In this document: piece after piece, positions 19,845 to 28,912 of the stretch
Position numbering within the stretch: the stretch's first letter is position 1
How the letters are laid out: each line of letters opens with the position of its first letter
DNA from: CANLBN01 sp965230205
GTDB taxonomy: Bacteria > Pseudomonadota > Gammaproteobacteria > Pseudomonadales > Cellvibrionaceae
NCBI GenBank assembly: GCA_965230205.1
Contig: OZ245996.1
Span: forward strand, 744,001-808,000
Length of the DNA stretch: 64,000 bases
Direction: 5' to 3'
Notes under the pieces: model-generated
Told to the model about the DNA's origin: nothing
Database searches by the model: none
The model's input: the letters and a program-made list of their open reading frames with translations, nothing else
Program-made: the position numbers and the translations under genes

Positions 19845-20387
19845 TTGGAACAATATCGAGGTACCACCATCGTTTCTGTACGCCGAAACGGCAAGGTCGT
19901 GATTGGCGGTGATGGCCAAGTATCCATGGGCAACACTGTAATGAAAGGTAATGCCCGCAAAGTCCGTCGCCTTTATAACGACAAAGTCATTGCTGGATTT
20001 GCCGGTGGTACAGCTGATGCTTTCACCCTATTCGAGCGCTTTGAAGCTAAACTACAAACGTATAACGGTCAATTAACACGCGCAGCGGTAGAGCTCGCTA
20101 AAGATTGGCGCAGCGATAGGGCATTAAGAAAACTAGAAGCACTATTAGCGGTTGCTAATGAAGAAGCATCATTGATTGTCACAGGGAATGGCGACGTCAT
20201 TCAACCCGAAGATGATCTTATCGCTATTGGCTCTGGCGGACCTTATGCCCAATCTGCTGCAAGGGCTTTGTTGGAAAATACCGAGCTAGATGCACAGGCA
20301 ATTACTAAAAAAGCCCTAACCATTGCTGGCGATATCTGTGTTTACACTAACCATAATTTTACTATTGAAGAACTGGTTACTGAATAA
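19845..20387 (+). CDS. hslV: ATP-dependent protease proteolytic subunit HslV
   Basis: 180 residues. Threonine protease of the HslVU (ClpQY) two-component proteasome-like complex. Translation appears to begin at a TTG (19845), giving MEQYRG before TTIVSVRR; processing after the Gly would expose the catalytic Thr. This short propeptide form is known in other gammaproteobacteria, unlike E. coli, where only Met is removed. No ATG alternative exists. GDGQVSMGNTVMKGNARKVRR is typical. Cotranscribed with hslU 44 bp downstream. Confidence 0.95.
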   Translation: MEQYRGTTIVSVRRNGKVVIGGDGQVSMGNTVMKGNARKVRRLYNDKVIAGFAGGTADAFTLFERFEAKLQTYNGQLTRAAVELAKDWRSDRALRKLEALLAVANEEASLIVTGNGDVIQPEDDLIAIGSGGPYAQSAARALLENTELDAQAITKKALTIAGDICVYTNHNFTIEELVTE

Positions 20388-20431
20388 TCGGCTAACCATC
20401 ATCACTTCTACAACATTGTAAGAGATCATCC

Positions 20432-21763
20432 ATGTCGACTATGACTCCACGTGAAATTGTTCACGAACTCGATAACCATATTATTGGTCAACAAAACGCT
20501 AAACGTGCGGTTGCCATCGCACTGCGAAATCGTTGGCGACGCATGCAAGTGAATGAAAATTTACGCAACGAAATCACCCCGAAAAATATCTTAATGATTG
20601 GCCCAACGGGTGTAGGTAAAACCGAAATTGCCAGACGACTGGCCAAGCTTGCTAATGCCCCTTTCGTCAAAGTAGAAGCCACTAAATTTACTGAAGTTGG
20701 TTATGTAGGCCGCGATGTCGAATCGATTGTTCGTGATTTGGTCGATATGTCGATTAAAATGTATCGAGAGCAAGAAATGGAGAAAGTCCGTCATCGTGCA
20801 GAAGATATTGCCGAAGAACGCATTCTTGACGCCCTGTTACGCCCTGCACGCGGCGAAGAGCACTCCGAAGAAAGCGCTACATCATCTAGCAGTACTCGCC
20901 AGCTGTTTCGTAAAAAATTACGTGAAGGCGATTTAGATGAAAAGGAAATTGAAATCGACGTTGCTGCAGCCAAAGTAGGCATTGAAATCATGGCACCTCC
21001 AGGCATGGAAGACATGACCAATCAATTGCAAAATATGTTCTCCTCTTTTGGAAATGAAAAAACCAAAACGATTAAGCTACCAATTAAACAAGCCTATAAG
21101 CAATTATGTGATGAAGAGGCGGCAAAATTAGTTAACCAAGAAGAATTAAAAGCCAAAGCAATTGAAGCGGCTGAGCAAAACGGTATCGTTTTTATCGATG
21201 AAATCGATAAAGTGGCTAAACGTAGTGAAGGCACAGGTGGAGACGTATCTCGCGAAGGTGTACAACGAGATCTTCTACCGTTGATCGAAGGGTGCACCGT
21301 GAATACCAAACACGGCATGATTAAAACAGATCACATTTTATTTATCACATCCGGTGCATTCCACGTAGCCAAACCATCTGACTTAATTCCAGAACTTCAA
21401 GGCCGCTTACCAATTAGGGTTGAGCTGGAAACATTGTCTTCGGGTGACTTTGAGCGTATTTTGACAGAGCCCAATGCATCGTTGACTAAACAACAAATTG
21501 CTTTAATGAACACTGAAGGCCTAACACTACAATTTACCGAAGATGGCATTAGACGCATCGCCGAAACAGCCTGGGAAGTTAATGAACGCACGGAAAATAT
21601 TGGTGCGCGTCGCCTGCATACCGTAATGGAACGCTTAATGGAAGAAATCTCTTTTGACAATGGTGGCAATGGGGAAACTACACTCAATATTGATGCCAGT
21701 TATGTTGATAAGCATTTAGGTGAGCTAGCCAAAGACGAAGACTTAAGCAGGTTTATTTTATAA
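20432..21763 (+). CDS. hslU: ATP-dependent protease ATPase subunit HslU
   Basis: 443 residues. AAA+ unfoldase that feeds substrates to HslV. Walker A GPTGVGKTEIARRLAKLA (about 57), Walker B FIDEIDKVAKR (about 253), pore-loop GYVGRDVESIVRDL, a sensor Arg in ENIGARRLHTVMERLMEEIS, and a C-terminal tail ending SRFIL that docks into HslV. The stop overlaps the next start by one base (TAATG). Confidence 0.97.
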   Translation: MSTMTPREIVHELDNHIIGQQNAKRAVAIALRNRWRRMQVNENLRNEITPKNILMIGPTGVGKTEIARRLAKLANAPFVKVEATKFTEVGYVGRDVESIVRDLVDMSIKMYREQEMEKVRHRAEDIAEERILDALLRPARGEEHSEESATSSSSTRQLFRKKLREGDLDEKEIEIDVAAAKVGIEIMAPPGMEDMTNQLQNMFSSFGNEKTKTIKLPIKQAYKQLCDEEAAKLVNQEELKAKAIEAAEQNGIVFIDEIDKVAKRSEGTGGDVSREGVQRDLLPLIEGCTVNTKHGMIKTDHILFITSGAFHVAKPSDLIPELQGRLPIRVELETLSSGDFERILTEPNASLTKQQIALMNTEGLTLQFTEDGIRRIAETAWEVNERTENIGARRLHTVMERLMEEISFDNGGNGETTLNIDASYVDKHLGELAKDEDLSRFIL

Positions 21764-22143
21764 TGAATACCAAACCCACAAAGATTCACCTCCACAAAGA
21801 ATCAAAAATATTAGAATTAACTGTTGATAATGCTAATTATAAGTTGAGTGCTGAGTTTTTGAGGGTGCATTCCCGATCAGCAGAGGTCACTGGACATGGC
21901 CCAGGCCAGGAAGTATTGGTTGATGGAAAAATCAATGTTGGTATCGAACGCTTGGAAGCCGTTGGTAATTACGGTTTAAAAATTATTTTCGACGACAAAC
22001 ATGACTCTGGCATTTATTCCTGGAGTTATCTAGTAGAGCTTTGCAATAATGAGCCTTCTCTCTGGGAAGACTATTTAGAAAAATTAAAGCAAGAAGGTAA
22101 ATCCCGCGACCCTCATACCAGTGTTATTCAATTTTCACCCTAA
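21763..22143 (+). CDS. DUF971 (gamma-butyrobetaine hydroxylase N-terminal-like) protein
   Basis: 126 residues, a stand-alone DUF971 domain. Family markers are LSAEFLRVHSRSAEVTGHGPG and YGLKIIFDDKHDSGIYSWSYL. The domain occurs as the N-terminal zinc-binding part of gamma-butyrobetaine hydroxylase and alone next to hslVU in many gammaproteobacteria. No function is proven for the stand-alone form. Translation is coupled to hslU by a one-base overlap. Confidence 0.85.
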   Translation: MNTKPTKIHLHKESKILELTVDNANYKLSAEFLRVHSRSAEVTGHGPGQEVLVDGKINVGIERLEAVGNYGLKIIFDDKHDSGIYSWSYLVELCNNEPSLWEDYLEKLKQEGKSRDPHTSVIQFSP

Positions 22144-22159
22144 GGAAAGCCATACTCAC

Positions 22160-23098
22160 TTACAGAGTCGACAGAAATGTCGACTCATGATCCTCTCCCA
22201 TACGCTTTAGCTCATCAATAATAAAATCCAAAAAAACTCTCACCTTAGTAGGCGTATAATTTTTATGGGAGTAATACGCGTACACATTAAAGTTCTCCGA
22301 ACGATAATACGACTGAACGATGTCTAGCTCACCTGCTTTAACGGCGTCCCTCACCAAAAAGTGGGGAGCCTGCATTAAACCAATACCCAGCTTACATGCC
22401 GTTACCATGGAAAGGCCATCAGTTGTGATCAGGCTTGCCTTTGGCGAAAACTGAAAATACTGTTTATTTTTACCCTTGCCCTTAATAGCATGGATAGGCA
22501 TTGTCCGACCTGTATGCAAAAAACGATATAGAATCCATGGCTGTTTCTCTATATTTTGCAGAGTAATCTTTTTGGTACTGGCTAAAAAAGAAGGAGCTGC
22601 ACAGGTAGCAAAATCCATAGGCGTTAGTTTTCTGGCAACCAAACGGCTATCCTGTAACTGCCCAGAACGTATTGCCACATCAATCGAATGACTGATCATA
22701 TCAACATAATCATCAGTCAGACTAATTTCTACCTCTATATTCGGGTAGAGTTCACAAAAGCGCCCCATCATAGGCATGATGTATAACTGGCCATACGCAA
22801 CTGGCACATTAACTCTCAATGAACCTCTAGGGAGACTTTGATCAAAGTGCAGCTGCTGCTCGCACACCTCTAAACCACCAAGTAAATCAGCGCAACTGCT
22901 TCGATACATTTCACCGGCACTTGTCAACTGAAGTTTACGCGTTGTTCGATTAAATAGACGCACATTTAAATGAGACTCTAACTGCTGCATTGCTTTAGAA
23001 ATGGTTGATGGGTCAACACCTAGTTGCGCGGATGCAGCAGCAAAACTCCCAGAACGAGAAACCACCAAAAATATATTAATCAGGTTCAGCTTATCCAT
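22160..23098 (-). CDS. LysR-family transcriptional regulator
   Basis: 312 residues. The N-terminal winged HTH (about 1-60, with SFAAASAQLGVDPSTISKAMQQL) is followed by a periplasmic-binding-protein-like effector domain. It resembles the CrgA/YafC-type subfamily. Divergent from the PfpI-like gene; an inverted repeat between them is a likely operator, so it probably regulates itself and 23198-23860. Effector unknown. Confidence 0.9.
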   Translation of the reverse strand: MDKLNLINIFLVVSRSGSFAAASAQLGVDPSTISKAMQQLESHLNVRLFNRTTRKLQLTSAGEMYRSSCADLLGGLEVCEQQLHFDQSLPRGSLRVNVPVAYGQLYIMPMMGRFCELYPNIEVEISLTDDYVDMISHSIDVAIRSGQLQDSRLVARKLTPMDFATCAAPSFLASTKKITLQNIEKQPWILYRFLHTGRTMPIHAIKGKGKNKQYFQFSPKASLITTDGLSMVTACKLGIGLMQAPHFLVRDAVKAGELDIVQSYYRSENFNVYAYYSHKNYTPTKVRVFLDFIIDELKRMGEDHESTFLSTL

Positions 23099-23107
23099 TC
23101 ATGAATT

Positions 23108-23138
23108 ATAGTCACTTATATAATGAAATAGTGACTAT
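23108..23138. promoter_or_regulatory. Inverted repeat between lysR-type gene and pfpI-type gene
   Basis: Arms ATAGTCACT (23108-23116) and AGTGACTAT (23130-23138), perfect over 9 bp, with a TATAAT at 23119-23124 in the spacer. Placed 10 bp before the LysR start and about 60 bp before the PfpI start. Likely binding site of the LysR-type regulator overlapping a promoter. Confidence 0.55.
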
Positions 23139-23197
23139 TTATCACAATTAATTCATTCGTATACTAAAGACTTTACTATTCACACAAGAGTTTGCTT

Positions 23198-23860
23198 ATG
23201 AAAGCTAGATTTTTATTATTATTTCTTATTCCATTCATTTTTTTATCAAGTAATGTTCATGCTGCTAAAAAGACAATTGGTATTCTAGTTTTTGATGGTG
23301 TATTAACAAGTGATGTGACAGCACCTGCCGAAGTATTTGGCGCTGCAACAAAACAGTCATGGTTCACTGACTATGACGTTAAAATGATAAGTGTTAAGGA
23401 CAAGCCTACTATCACCACAGCAGAAGGGTTAAAAATTGCTGTTGATACCAGTATTAAAGAACCTCAAAAGCTCTCTGTTCTTATCGTCCCTAGCGCATAC
23501 GATATGAAACCTTTATTAAATAACAAAGAACTAATTAGCTTTATTCGAACACAGGCAGAAAAGGTTGACTGGTTGGGAAGCAATTGTTCTGGAGCATACC
23601 TACTAGCGGAGTCGAAACTGCTTGATGGCAAAAAGGCCACTACATGGGCTGGTGGAGAACCTGACTTGCAAAGAGAATACCCTAAAGTATTAGTGCAAAA
23701 AGATAAAAACTACGTCATAGACGGAAACATAATCACTAGCAATGGCAGCGTAGTAAGCTATACAGCAGGCATTAAACTACTTTCACTAATTAGCAGCGAA
23801 GCCCTTGCTAAAGAAGTATTCGATGCCCTACAAATGGGAAGGTTAGTTAGCCGTTATTAA
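23198..23860 (+). CDS. Exported DJ-1/PfpI-family protein
   Basis: 220 residues from the ATG at 23198, which has an AAGAG site at proper distance; an in-frame TTG lies 6 bp upstream. N-terminal signal peptide (FLLLFLIPFIFLSSNVHA), so the protein is likely periplasmic. The DJ-1/PfpI fold is shown by TIGILVFDGVLTSDVTAPAE and by the nucleophile elbow LGSNCSGAYLLAE, whose Cys is the expected reactive residue. Related to the GlxA/transcription-regulator-like amidotransferase subgroup without the HTH. Substrate unknown. Probably controlled by the divergent LysR-type regulator. Confidence 0.82.
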   Translation: MKARFLLLFLIPFIFLSSNVHAAKKTIGILVFDGVLTSDVTAPAEVFGAATKQSWFTDYDVKMISVKDKPTITTAEGLKIAVDTSIKEPQKLSVLIVPSAYDMKPLLNNKELISFIRTQAEKVDWLGSNCSGAYLLAESKLLDGKKATTWAGGEPDLQREYPKVLVQKDKNYVIDGNIITSNGSVVSYTAGIKLLSLISSEALAKEVFDALQMGRLVSRY

Positions 23861-23899
23861 TAAACCATACAATTCAAACACCTTTATAAAGGAGTAATT

Positions 23900-24190
23900 A
23901 TGAATATAAGAGTGACACTAAATTGTTCATTAATAACCGAAAAAAAAGAGGAGCTTATTTTATTTCTCGAAGAAAACTTAGCTAATATGAGGAATTTTCC
24001 GGGCTGCATTTCTGTTGATGTACTATTTGACAAGGACAACCAAGAAATGCTGCTTGAGGAACAGTGGCAAAGCATCCCTCACCACAAAGAGTACATTAAC
24101 TTTATTAGTGGCAGTGGCATACTCGACTCGCTTTGTTCATTCTTCGAGAAGCCACCAATGATAAAATATTTCAATAAAGCTAATCTTTAG
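23900..24190 (+). CDS. ABM-domain (antibiotic biosynthesis monooxygenase-like) protein
   Basis: 96 residues with the dimeric ferredoxin-like ABM pattern: MNIRVTLNCSLITEKKEELI, then FPGCISVDVLFDKDN, then LLEEQWQSIPHHKEYINF. Family members include quinol monooxygenase YgiN. A strong RBS (AAAGGAGT) precedes the ATG. It lies 39 bp after the PfpI-like gene and is probably cotranscribed. An inverted repeat (TTGAGTGGT at 24196-24204, ACCACTCAA at 24232-24240) follows the stop codon and may end the transcript. Confidence 0.8.
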   Translation: MNIRVTLNCSLITEKKEELILFLEENLANMRNFPGCISVDVLFDKDNQEMLLEEQWQSIPHHKEYINFISGSGILDSLCSFFEKPPMIKYFNKANL

Positions 24191-24368
24191 ACCTTTTGAG
24201 TGGTGCTGTATTTTAGATTCATAAGACTGGTACCACTCAATAAAATGGCAGTATACATCAGCTAGCAATCAACGTTAAAATAGATGAATCACGCACTTTT
24301 TATTACACTTTTATTGCAAAAAAGTGAGAAAGAATGTGTAACCATTCATCGAAAGATAGCTACTGACT

Positions 24369-24737
24369 ATGTCTGCCTACAATCAAAATTCAAACCATTT
24401 TGTTCGACTTTATAAAGCAAGTCATTATTCAATTCAAGGACTGAAATCTACATTTAAATATGAACAAGCCTTTCGGCTAGAAGTTTATATCCTTGCCATC
24501 CTGATACCTTTAGCCATTTACTTAGGCAACACCCCAATAGAATATTGCCTATTAATTGGTAGTTGGGTTTTTGTGATGATTGTTGAATTACTCAATAGTG
24601 CCGTCGAAGCAGCTATCGATCGCATAGGAATGGAACAACATGAGTTATCTGGCCGCGCCAAAGATATTGGGTCTGCAGCGGTTATGGTCAGTATATTTTT
24701 AGTCGTAGGAATATGGGCTGCAGTGCTTACAAGCTAG
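24369..24737 (+). CDS. dgkA: Diacylglycerol kinase
   Basis: 122 residues, three membrane helices. Recycles diacylglycerol to phosphatidic acid at the inner membrane. The family signature is seen in VELLNSAVEAAIDRIG and LSGRAKDIGSAAV, with the catalytic and metal-binding Glu residues. Monocistronic. Confidence 0.95.
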   Translation: MSAYNQNSNHFVRLYKASHYSIQGLKSTFKYEQAFRLEVYILAILIPLAIYLGNTPIEYCLLIGSWVFVMIVELLNSAVEAAIDRIGMEQHELSGRAKDIGSAAVMVSIFLVVGIWAAVLTS

Positions 24738-24786
24738 AAAGCTGACAAATCATGGACGGAAAAGCCTTAGACTTTATATAAATACT

Positions 24787-26133
24787 CTAGCGCTTAAAAA
24801 AAGAAAAGAGATCGTACTTCATACTCTTCATTAAGTACTTATCCCGAATCTGATTCACATCTACTCCATGACTGCCGGGCTCTAGGTCTTGAGCTATTTC
24901 TATTTTTTCTACTTCGTTCAAGTGTCGCTTACCAGAATCAACGAGCGCTTGTTTACGGCGGTCATCTTCAGCTAAATCCAATAACTTGTGTTTAGAAAGT
25001 GGTTGCTTGAGTTCATTCAATAACAACATCACTTTGGGCTTTAATCGACGTTCAAAATTTTGTTCGACAACAACACCGACCTCACCAGTTGTCAGTTCAA
25101 CCAAGGTGCCTGTGGGGTAAAGACCTATGCCTCGGATGAACTCCACAACTAAATCTTCTTGAAATTCCACACCACGCACTTCATATAAACGTGATACAGC
25201 TTGGGAAGGCGCGATTGGATTCATAGCACCACGTGGGTTAGTCACTTCATCATAAAAAGTGACGATGCCAGCAATTTTGCCTAGTAATGGAATTTTGTCG
25301 CCACGTAAATGGTTAGGAAAACCGCTACCATTAATACGCTCACAATGGGTTTTTACTACAGCAATGACTCGGGGCTCGACCCCAGGCAATTGACGTAAGA
25401 TTTCTACGCCTTTATTGATAAAACCTTCATATTCTGCCTGCTCTTGAGTATTTCTTCGATTAGTCAAAAGCAATTCTTTACGGAGATGCGTTTTCCCTAC
25501 ATCCTTGATCAATACACCTAGGGCTAAGGTATCTAACTCCTGCTTTGCCAAGCCAATATGGCGTCCAAATAGAATCGCCCAGACAGCAGAACGCACAGCA
25601 TGGCCATAAGTATGTTCATCCGCATCGCGGATACGGGAAAGCCAGGTAAATGCATCTGGATTCCGCAGCACGCTATCCACCATATCACTGGCAGCACGTT
25701 TTGTTTCATGGACCGATGCCAAATTGCCGCTATCAATTTGGGACATTACTTCTCCCACTGCACTGAACACTTTTTGATGCAGTTGACGAGCCCGCTTCAC
25801 TTCTTTATCTAAAGGTTCGTGATGAGTATAAGTATTCGGTTTAACTTTAATAGGTGCGACAGGGGCTGTCTTATTTTGAGCGCCATTGAGAAGCCTCTTC
25901 TTTTTAACCGCGGGTTCCATGACCCGAAGATGGGCTTTAGCAGGTGGAGCACCCTTAATGACATCAATATAAACATGATTGCAATGGGCTTTTAATTGCT
26001 TGATCTCATCGAGATCACGCACATAAAAGCCCTGGATAGGAAAAGGGGTCTGAGTCCACGGGCGATCAAGACCGGACACAAACATGCCGATGACTGCCTC
26101 GCCAACCTCAATTTTTATCTGCTTGACACCCAA
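24787..26133 (-). CDS. HD-GYP-type protein with degenerate catalytic motif
   Basis: 448 residues. N-terminal DUF3391-type domain (about 1-80), then an HD-GYP domain (about 130-340), which in intact members hydrolyses cyclic di-GMP. Here the metal-ligand HD pair is KD at 210-211 (GVLIKDVGK) and the GYP motif is GFP (GSGFP at 268-272). Loss of the metal-binding His suggests reduced or absent phosphodiesterase activity and possibly a c-di-GMP sensor role. The start is a TTG with an AAGGGG site about 9 nt upstream; the next in-frame Met is residue 17. Monocistronic between dgkA and hemE. Confidence 0.85.
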   Translation of the reverse strand: MGVKQIKIEVGEAVIGMFVSGLDRPWTQTPFPIQGFYVRDLDEIKQLKAHCNHVYIDVIKGAPPAKAHLRVMEPAVKKKRLLNGAQNKTAPVAPIKVKPNTYTHHEPLDKEVKRARQLHQKVFSAVGEVMSQIDSGNLASVHETKRAASDMVDSVLRNPDAFTWLSRIRDADEHTYGHAVRSAVWAILFGRHIGLAKQELDTLALGVLIKDVGKTHLRKELLLTNRRNTQEQAEYEGFINKGVEILRQLPGVEPRVIAVVKTHCERINGSGFPNHLRGDKIPLLGKIAGIVTFYDEVTNPRGAMNPIAPSQAVSRLYEVRGVEFQEDLVVEFIRGIGLYPTGTLVELTTGEVGVVVEQNFERRLKPKVMLLLNELKQPLSKHKLLDLAEDDRRKQALVDSGKRHLNEVEKIEIAQDLEPGSHGVDVNQIRDKYLMKSMKYDLFSFFKR

Positions 26134-26249
26134 CCGATAAATCCCCTTAACGACAAAAGCACTCTAACACAGCGCCTCAAAGCACTTATGATAAAGCACT
26201 AACATATTGCCCTACAACATTGATTTAAAACAAAATTCCTGCTTAACAG

Positions 26250-27326
26250 TTATGGAGATTTAGCTGATAACTCCTTAACTGCATTAAAAAATGCACCGAC
26301 ATTTTCAGGTGTTGCCTGCGGCGTAACACCATGCCCCAAATTGAAAATATGTCCACTTCCTTCACCATAGCTATCCAAAATAGCCTTTACTTCCTGACGA
26401 ATACGCTCAGGGCTCGTATAGAGTATGGCTGGATCCATATTGCCCTGCAAAGCGACCTGATCACCTACACGCTTTCGAGCACTGGCGATATCCGTTGTCC
26501 AATCCAGCCCCAAGCAATCAGCACCAGTATTCGCCATTGACTCTAACCATTGTCCACCACCCTTGGTGAACAGAATAACAGGCACTCGACGCCCATCATT
26601 CTCTTTAATGAGGCCATCAATAATGCGTTGCATGGGTTTCAAAGAGTACTCATGATAGGCCTCATGGGACAACGCCCCCCCCCAAGAGTCAAAAATCTGT
26701 ACTACTTGAGCACCTGCTTTAATCTGGGCATTGAGATAATGAGTAATCGATAATACCAATTTATCCAGCAACTGCTGGAAGACCAGAGGCTGCTTATACA
26801 TCATCGCCTTAGTTTGAGCATAGTCCTTACTTGAGCCTCCTTCCACCATATAAGTCGCTAATGTCCACGGACTGCCAGAAAATCCGATCAACGGCACTCT
26901 ACCGTTGAGCTCTCGACGGATTAAAGCCACGGCATCAGTGACATAAGTAAGATCTTTACCCATATCAATAACAGGCAGAGCATCAATATCTGCTTCGGTA
27001 GCAACAGGTTTCTTAAAGCGAGGCCCTTCACCGGTTTCGAAATACAAACCTAAACCCATCGCATCGGGGATAGTGAGGATATCCGAGAAAAGAATAGCGG
27101 CATCAATCGCTGGATAACGGTCCAGTGGCTGCAAAGTTACTTCGCATGCCATCTCAGGATTGCTGCACAAACTCATGAAATCCCCAGCCTTCGCCCGAGT
27201 AGCACGATATTCGGGTAAGTATCGGCCTGCCTGGCGCATCATCCATACGGGAGTACGATCAACAGGCTGTCTTAACAGGGCACGTATAAAACGATCATTT
27301 TTTAACTCTGGTTTCAATTCTGACAT
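26250..27326 (-). CDS. hemE: Uroporphyrinogen decarboxylase
   Basis: 358 residues from the ATG at 27324-27326 (MSELKPELKNDRFIRALLRQ); a TTG 24 bp upstream is in frame but a poorer start. Decarboxylates uroporphyrinogen III to coproporphyrinogen III in heme synthesis. Signatures: PVWMMRQAGRYLPEYR near the N-terminus and GFSGSPWTLATYMVEGGSSK in the middle. Key Asp in ILFSDILTIPDAMG. Divergent from the AEC transporter. Confidence 0.97.
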   Translation of the reverse strand: MSELKPELKNDRFIRALLRQPVDRTPVWMMRQAGRYLPEYRATRAKAGDFMSLCSNPEMACEVTLQPLDRYPAIDAAILFSDILTIPDAMGLGLYFETGEGPRFKKPVATEADIDALPVIDMGKDLTYVTDAVALIRRELNGRVPLIGFSGSPWTLATYMVEGGSSKDYAQTKAMMYKQPLVFQQLLDKLVLSITHYLNAQIKAGAQVVQIFDSWGGALSHEAYHEYSLKPMQRIIDGLIKENDGRRVPVILFTKGGGQWLESMANTGADCLGLDWTTDIASARKRVGDQVALQGNMDPAILYTSPERIRQEVKAILDSYGEGSGHIFNLGHGVTPQATPENVGAFFNAVKELSAKSP

Positions 27327-27484
27327 ACGATAAAGCTTCTGTTTTGGCAAAGCGACCCATTGTACGTGGTGCTAAAGAAATTCACCATATGGGCTCATAA
27401 ACTGGTTAAACCAGCCACACTTCACTTCAAGTATATGGCACACTCAAGCCCGCCTAACTACTCTCAAAAAAAGACTCTTACGCA

Positions 27485-28378
27485 ATGGATATTTTGCTGC
27501 GCATCATCGATATCACCTTCCCTATTTTCAGCATTGTGGCTCTAGGGCTTATATGTGGCAGAAAGTTCAAGCCAGATATGAGTGCAGCCAATCATTTAAA
27601 TATGGATATTTTTGTGCCAGCACTGATTTTTTCAGTAATGGTCGGCCAATCGGTTGATGTCAGAGAATATATGCCTTTAATCGTTGCCTCCCTATTGGTT
27701 GTCATTGGCTCAGGCGTCATTATCTGGCCTGTAGCTCGATTTTTTAATATAGAAATGAAGACCCTGGCTCCGCCTATTATGTTCAACAACTCCGGCAATA
27801 TGGGTTTGCCTTTGTTGGTGTTAACATTTGGTGAACAAGCATTACCTATCGCGATGATTTTATTTCTCGTTGAGAATACAACACACTTTACGCTTGGAAT
27901 GGCTTGGCTGAATAACAAAGGGCGTAGCAGCCTGACATCTATGGTATCACCGCTGACAATCGCAACCTTTGTAGCTATCGGGTTAGGTGTTGCTGGAGTT
28001 AAGATTCACCCGACACTACTGTTACCCATAGAGATGCTGGGAGACATTGTGATTCCCCTGATGCTGTTCAGCTTAGGCGTGAGGCTATCAACATCGTCAT
28101 TGAAAACATTAAAAATTGGCTTGCTAGGCGGAATTGCCTCGCCAGTGACAGGCTTAATAATTGTTGTCATCGTCCTGCCCTTTGTTGAACTGACACAAAT
28201 GGAGGCCGGCGCCTTATTTTTATTTGGGGCACTACCACCCGCTATTTTAAATTTTATGTTTGCTGAACGTTACCAGCAGGAACCTGATAAAGTTGCTTCT
28301 ATCGTAATTATTGGCAACGCATTAACACTGGTTACACTGCCGTTAGTATTGAGTTATGTAATCCCGACATATACATAA
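27485..28378 (+). CDS. AEC-family (auxin efflux carrier-like) transporter
   Basis: 297 residues with about eight to ten hydrophobic segments and the AEC/PIN-like pattern of two five-helix halves: FNNSGNMGLPLLVL in the first half and FLFGALPPAILNFMFAERY in the second. Family members export organic acids or malonate-like anions; the substrate cannot be told from sequence. Monocistronic. Confidence 0.85.
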   Translation: MDILLRIIDITFPIFSIVALGLICGRKFKPDMSAANHLNMDIFVPALIFSVMVGQSVDVREYMPLIVASLLVVIGSGVIIWPVARFFNIEMKTLAPPIMFNNSGNMGLPLLVLTFGEQALPIAMILFLVENTTHFTLGMAWLNNKGRSSLTSMVSPLTIATFVAIGLGVAGVKIHPTLLLPIEMLGDIVIPLMLFSLGVRLSTSSLKTLKIGLLGGIASPVTGLIIVVIVLPFVELTQMEAGALFLFGALPPAILNFMFAERYQQEPDKVASIVIIGNALTLVTLPLVLSYVIPTYT

Positions 28379-28450
28379 GCCTTAATTAAAACCCTCCTTG
28401 ATTTAAATGCCTCTTGATTGACGTGATTCTAATTCACAATCGGCAGCTAT

Positions 28451-28912
28451 CTACGTATCTTTTATTTTTTCGCGGATATCCATCCAGATTTTCCCCATGA
28501 TATTTTCGCCACGTTGATCGCGACCAATACCCCAATAGTGGCTATAAAGAGAGGTTTCAATTAATAAACTATCTTGCGTCTCTAGAAGTGCCTCTTTAAC
28601 TTTACTATGCTCCATTACTTTGCGATAAAGTGCTCTCGTCATCCACACTCGTCGCTTATCTTTCCACTGTGGCACTTTACGTTTAAACCAGGCATTACCT
28701 AAGCGATAAGCTTTCTCTCCTGAAATAGCTGACAAAATGACAGTAGCATAAGGCAAGCCTTCAAATTTATGCGCCTGATAGTAATGCTCAACGGTTGGCC
28801 AGTTATGATCTTCTAGCTCAAAGGAGTGATTGGAAATTGTAGAGAAAGGGCTCTCACTATCAAAACGAGAAAACCGAAATGCATTTTCTAGAGTAGGGTC
28901 ATGCTCAAGCAA
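28451..28912 (-). CDS. NADAR-family protein (YbiA-like)
   Basis: 153 residues. The NADAR pattern is FRFSRFDSES...SNHSFELEDHNWPTVEHYYQAHKF, then W...RRVWMTRALYRKV, and W-G-I-G-R-D near the end. Characterised relatives are N-glycosidases acting on damaged riboflavin intermediates (YbiA) or ADP-ribose adducts. Its location at the distal end of a riboflavin-biosynthesis operon fits the former, which is inference. The start is probably the TTG directly after the retropepsin stop; no ATG is available in the N-terminal region. Confidence 0.85.
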   Translation of the reverse strand: MLEHDPTLENAFRFSRFDSESPFSTISNHSFELEDHNWPTVEHYYQAHKFEGLPYATVILSAISGEKAYRLGNAWFKRKVPQWKDKRRVWMTRALYRKVMEHSKVKEALLETQDSLLIETSLYSHYWGIGRDQRGENIMGKIWMDIREKIKDT

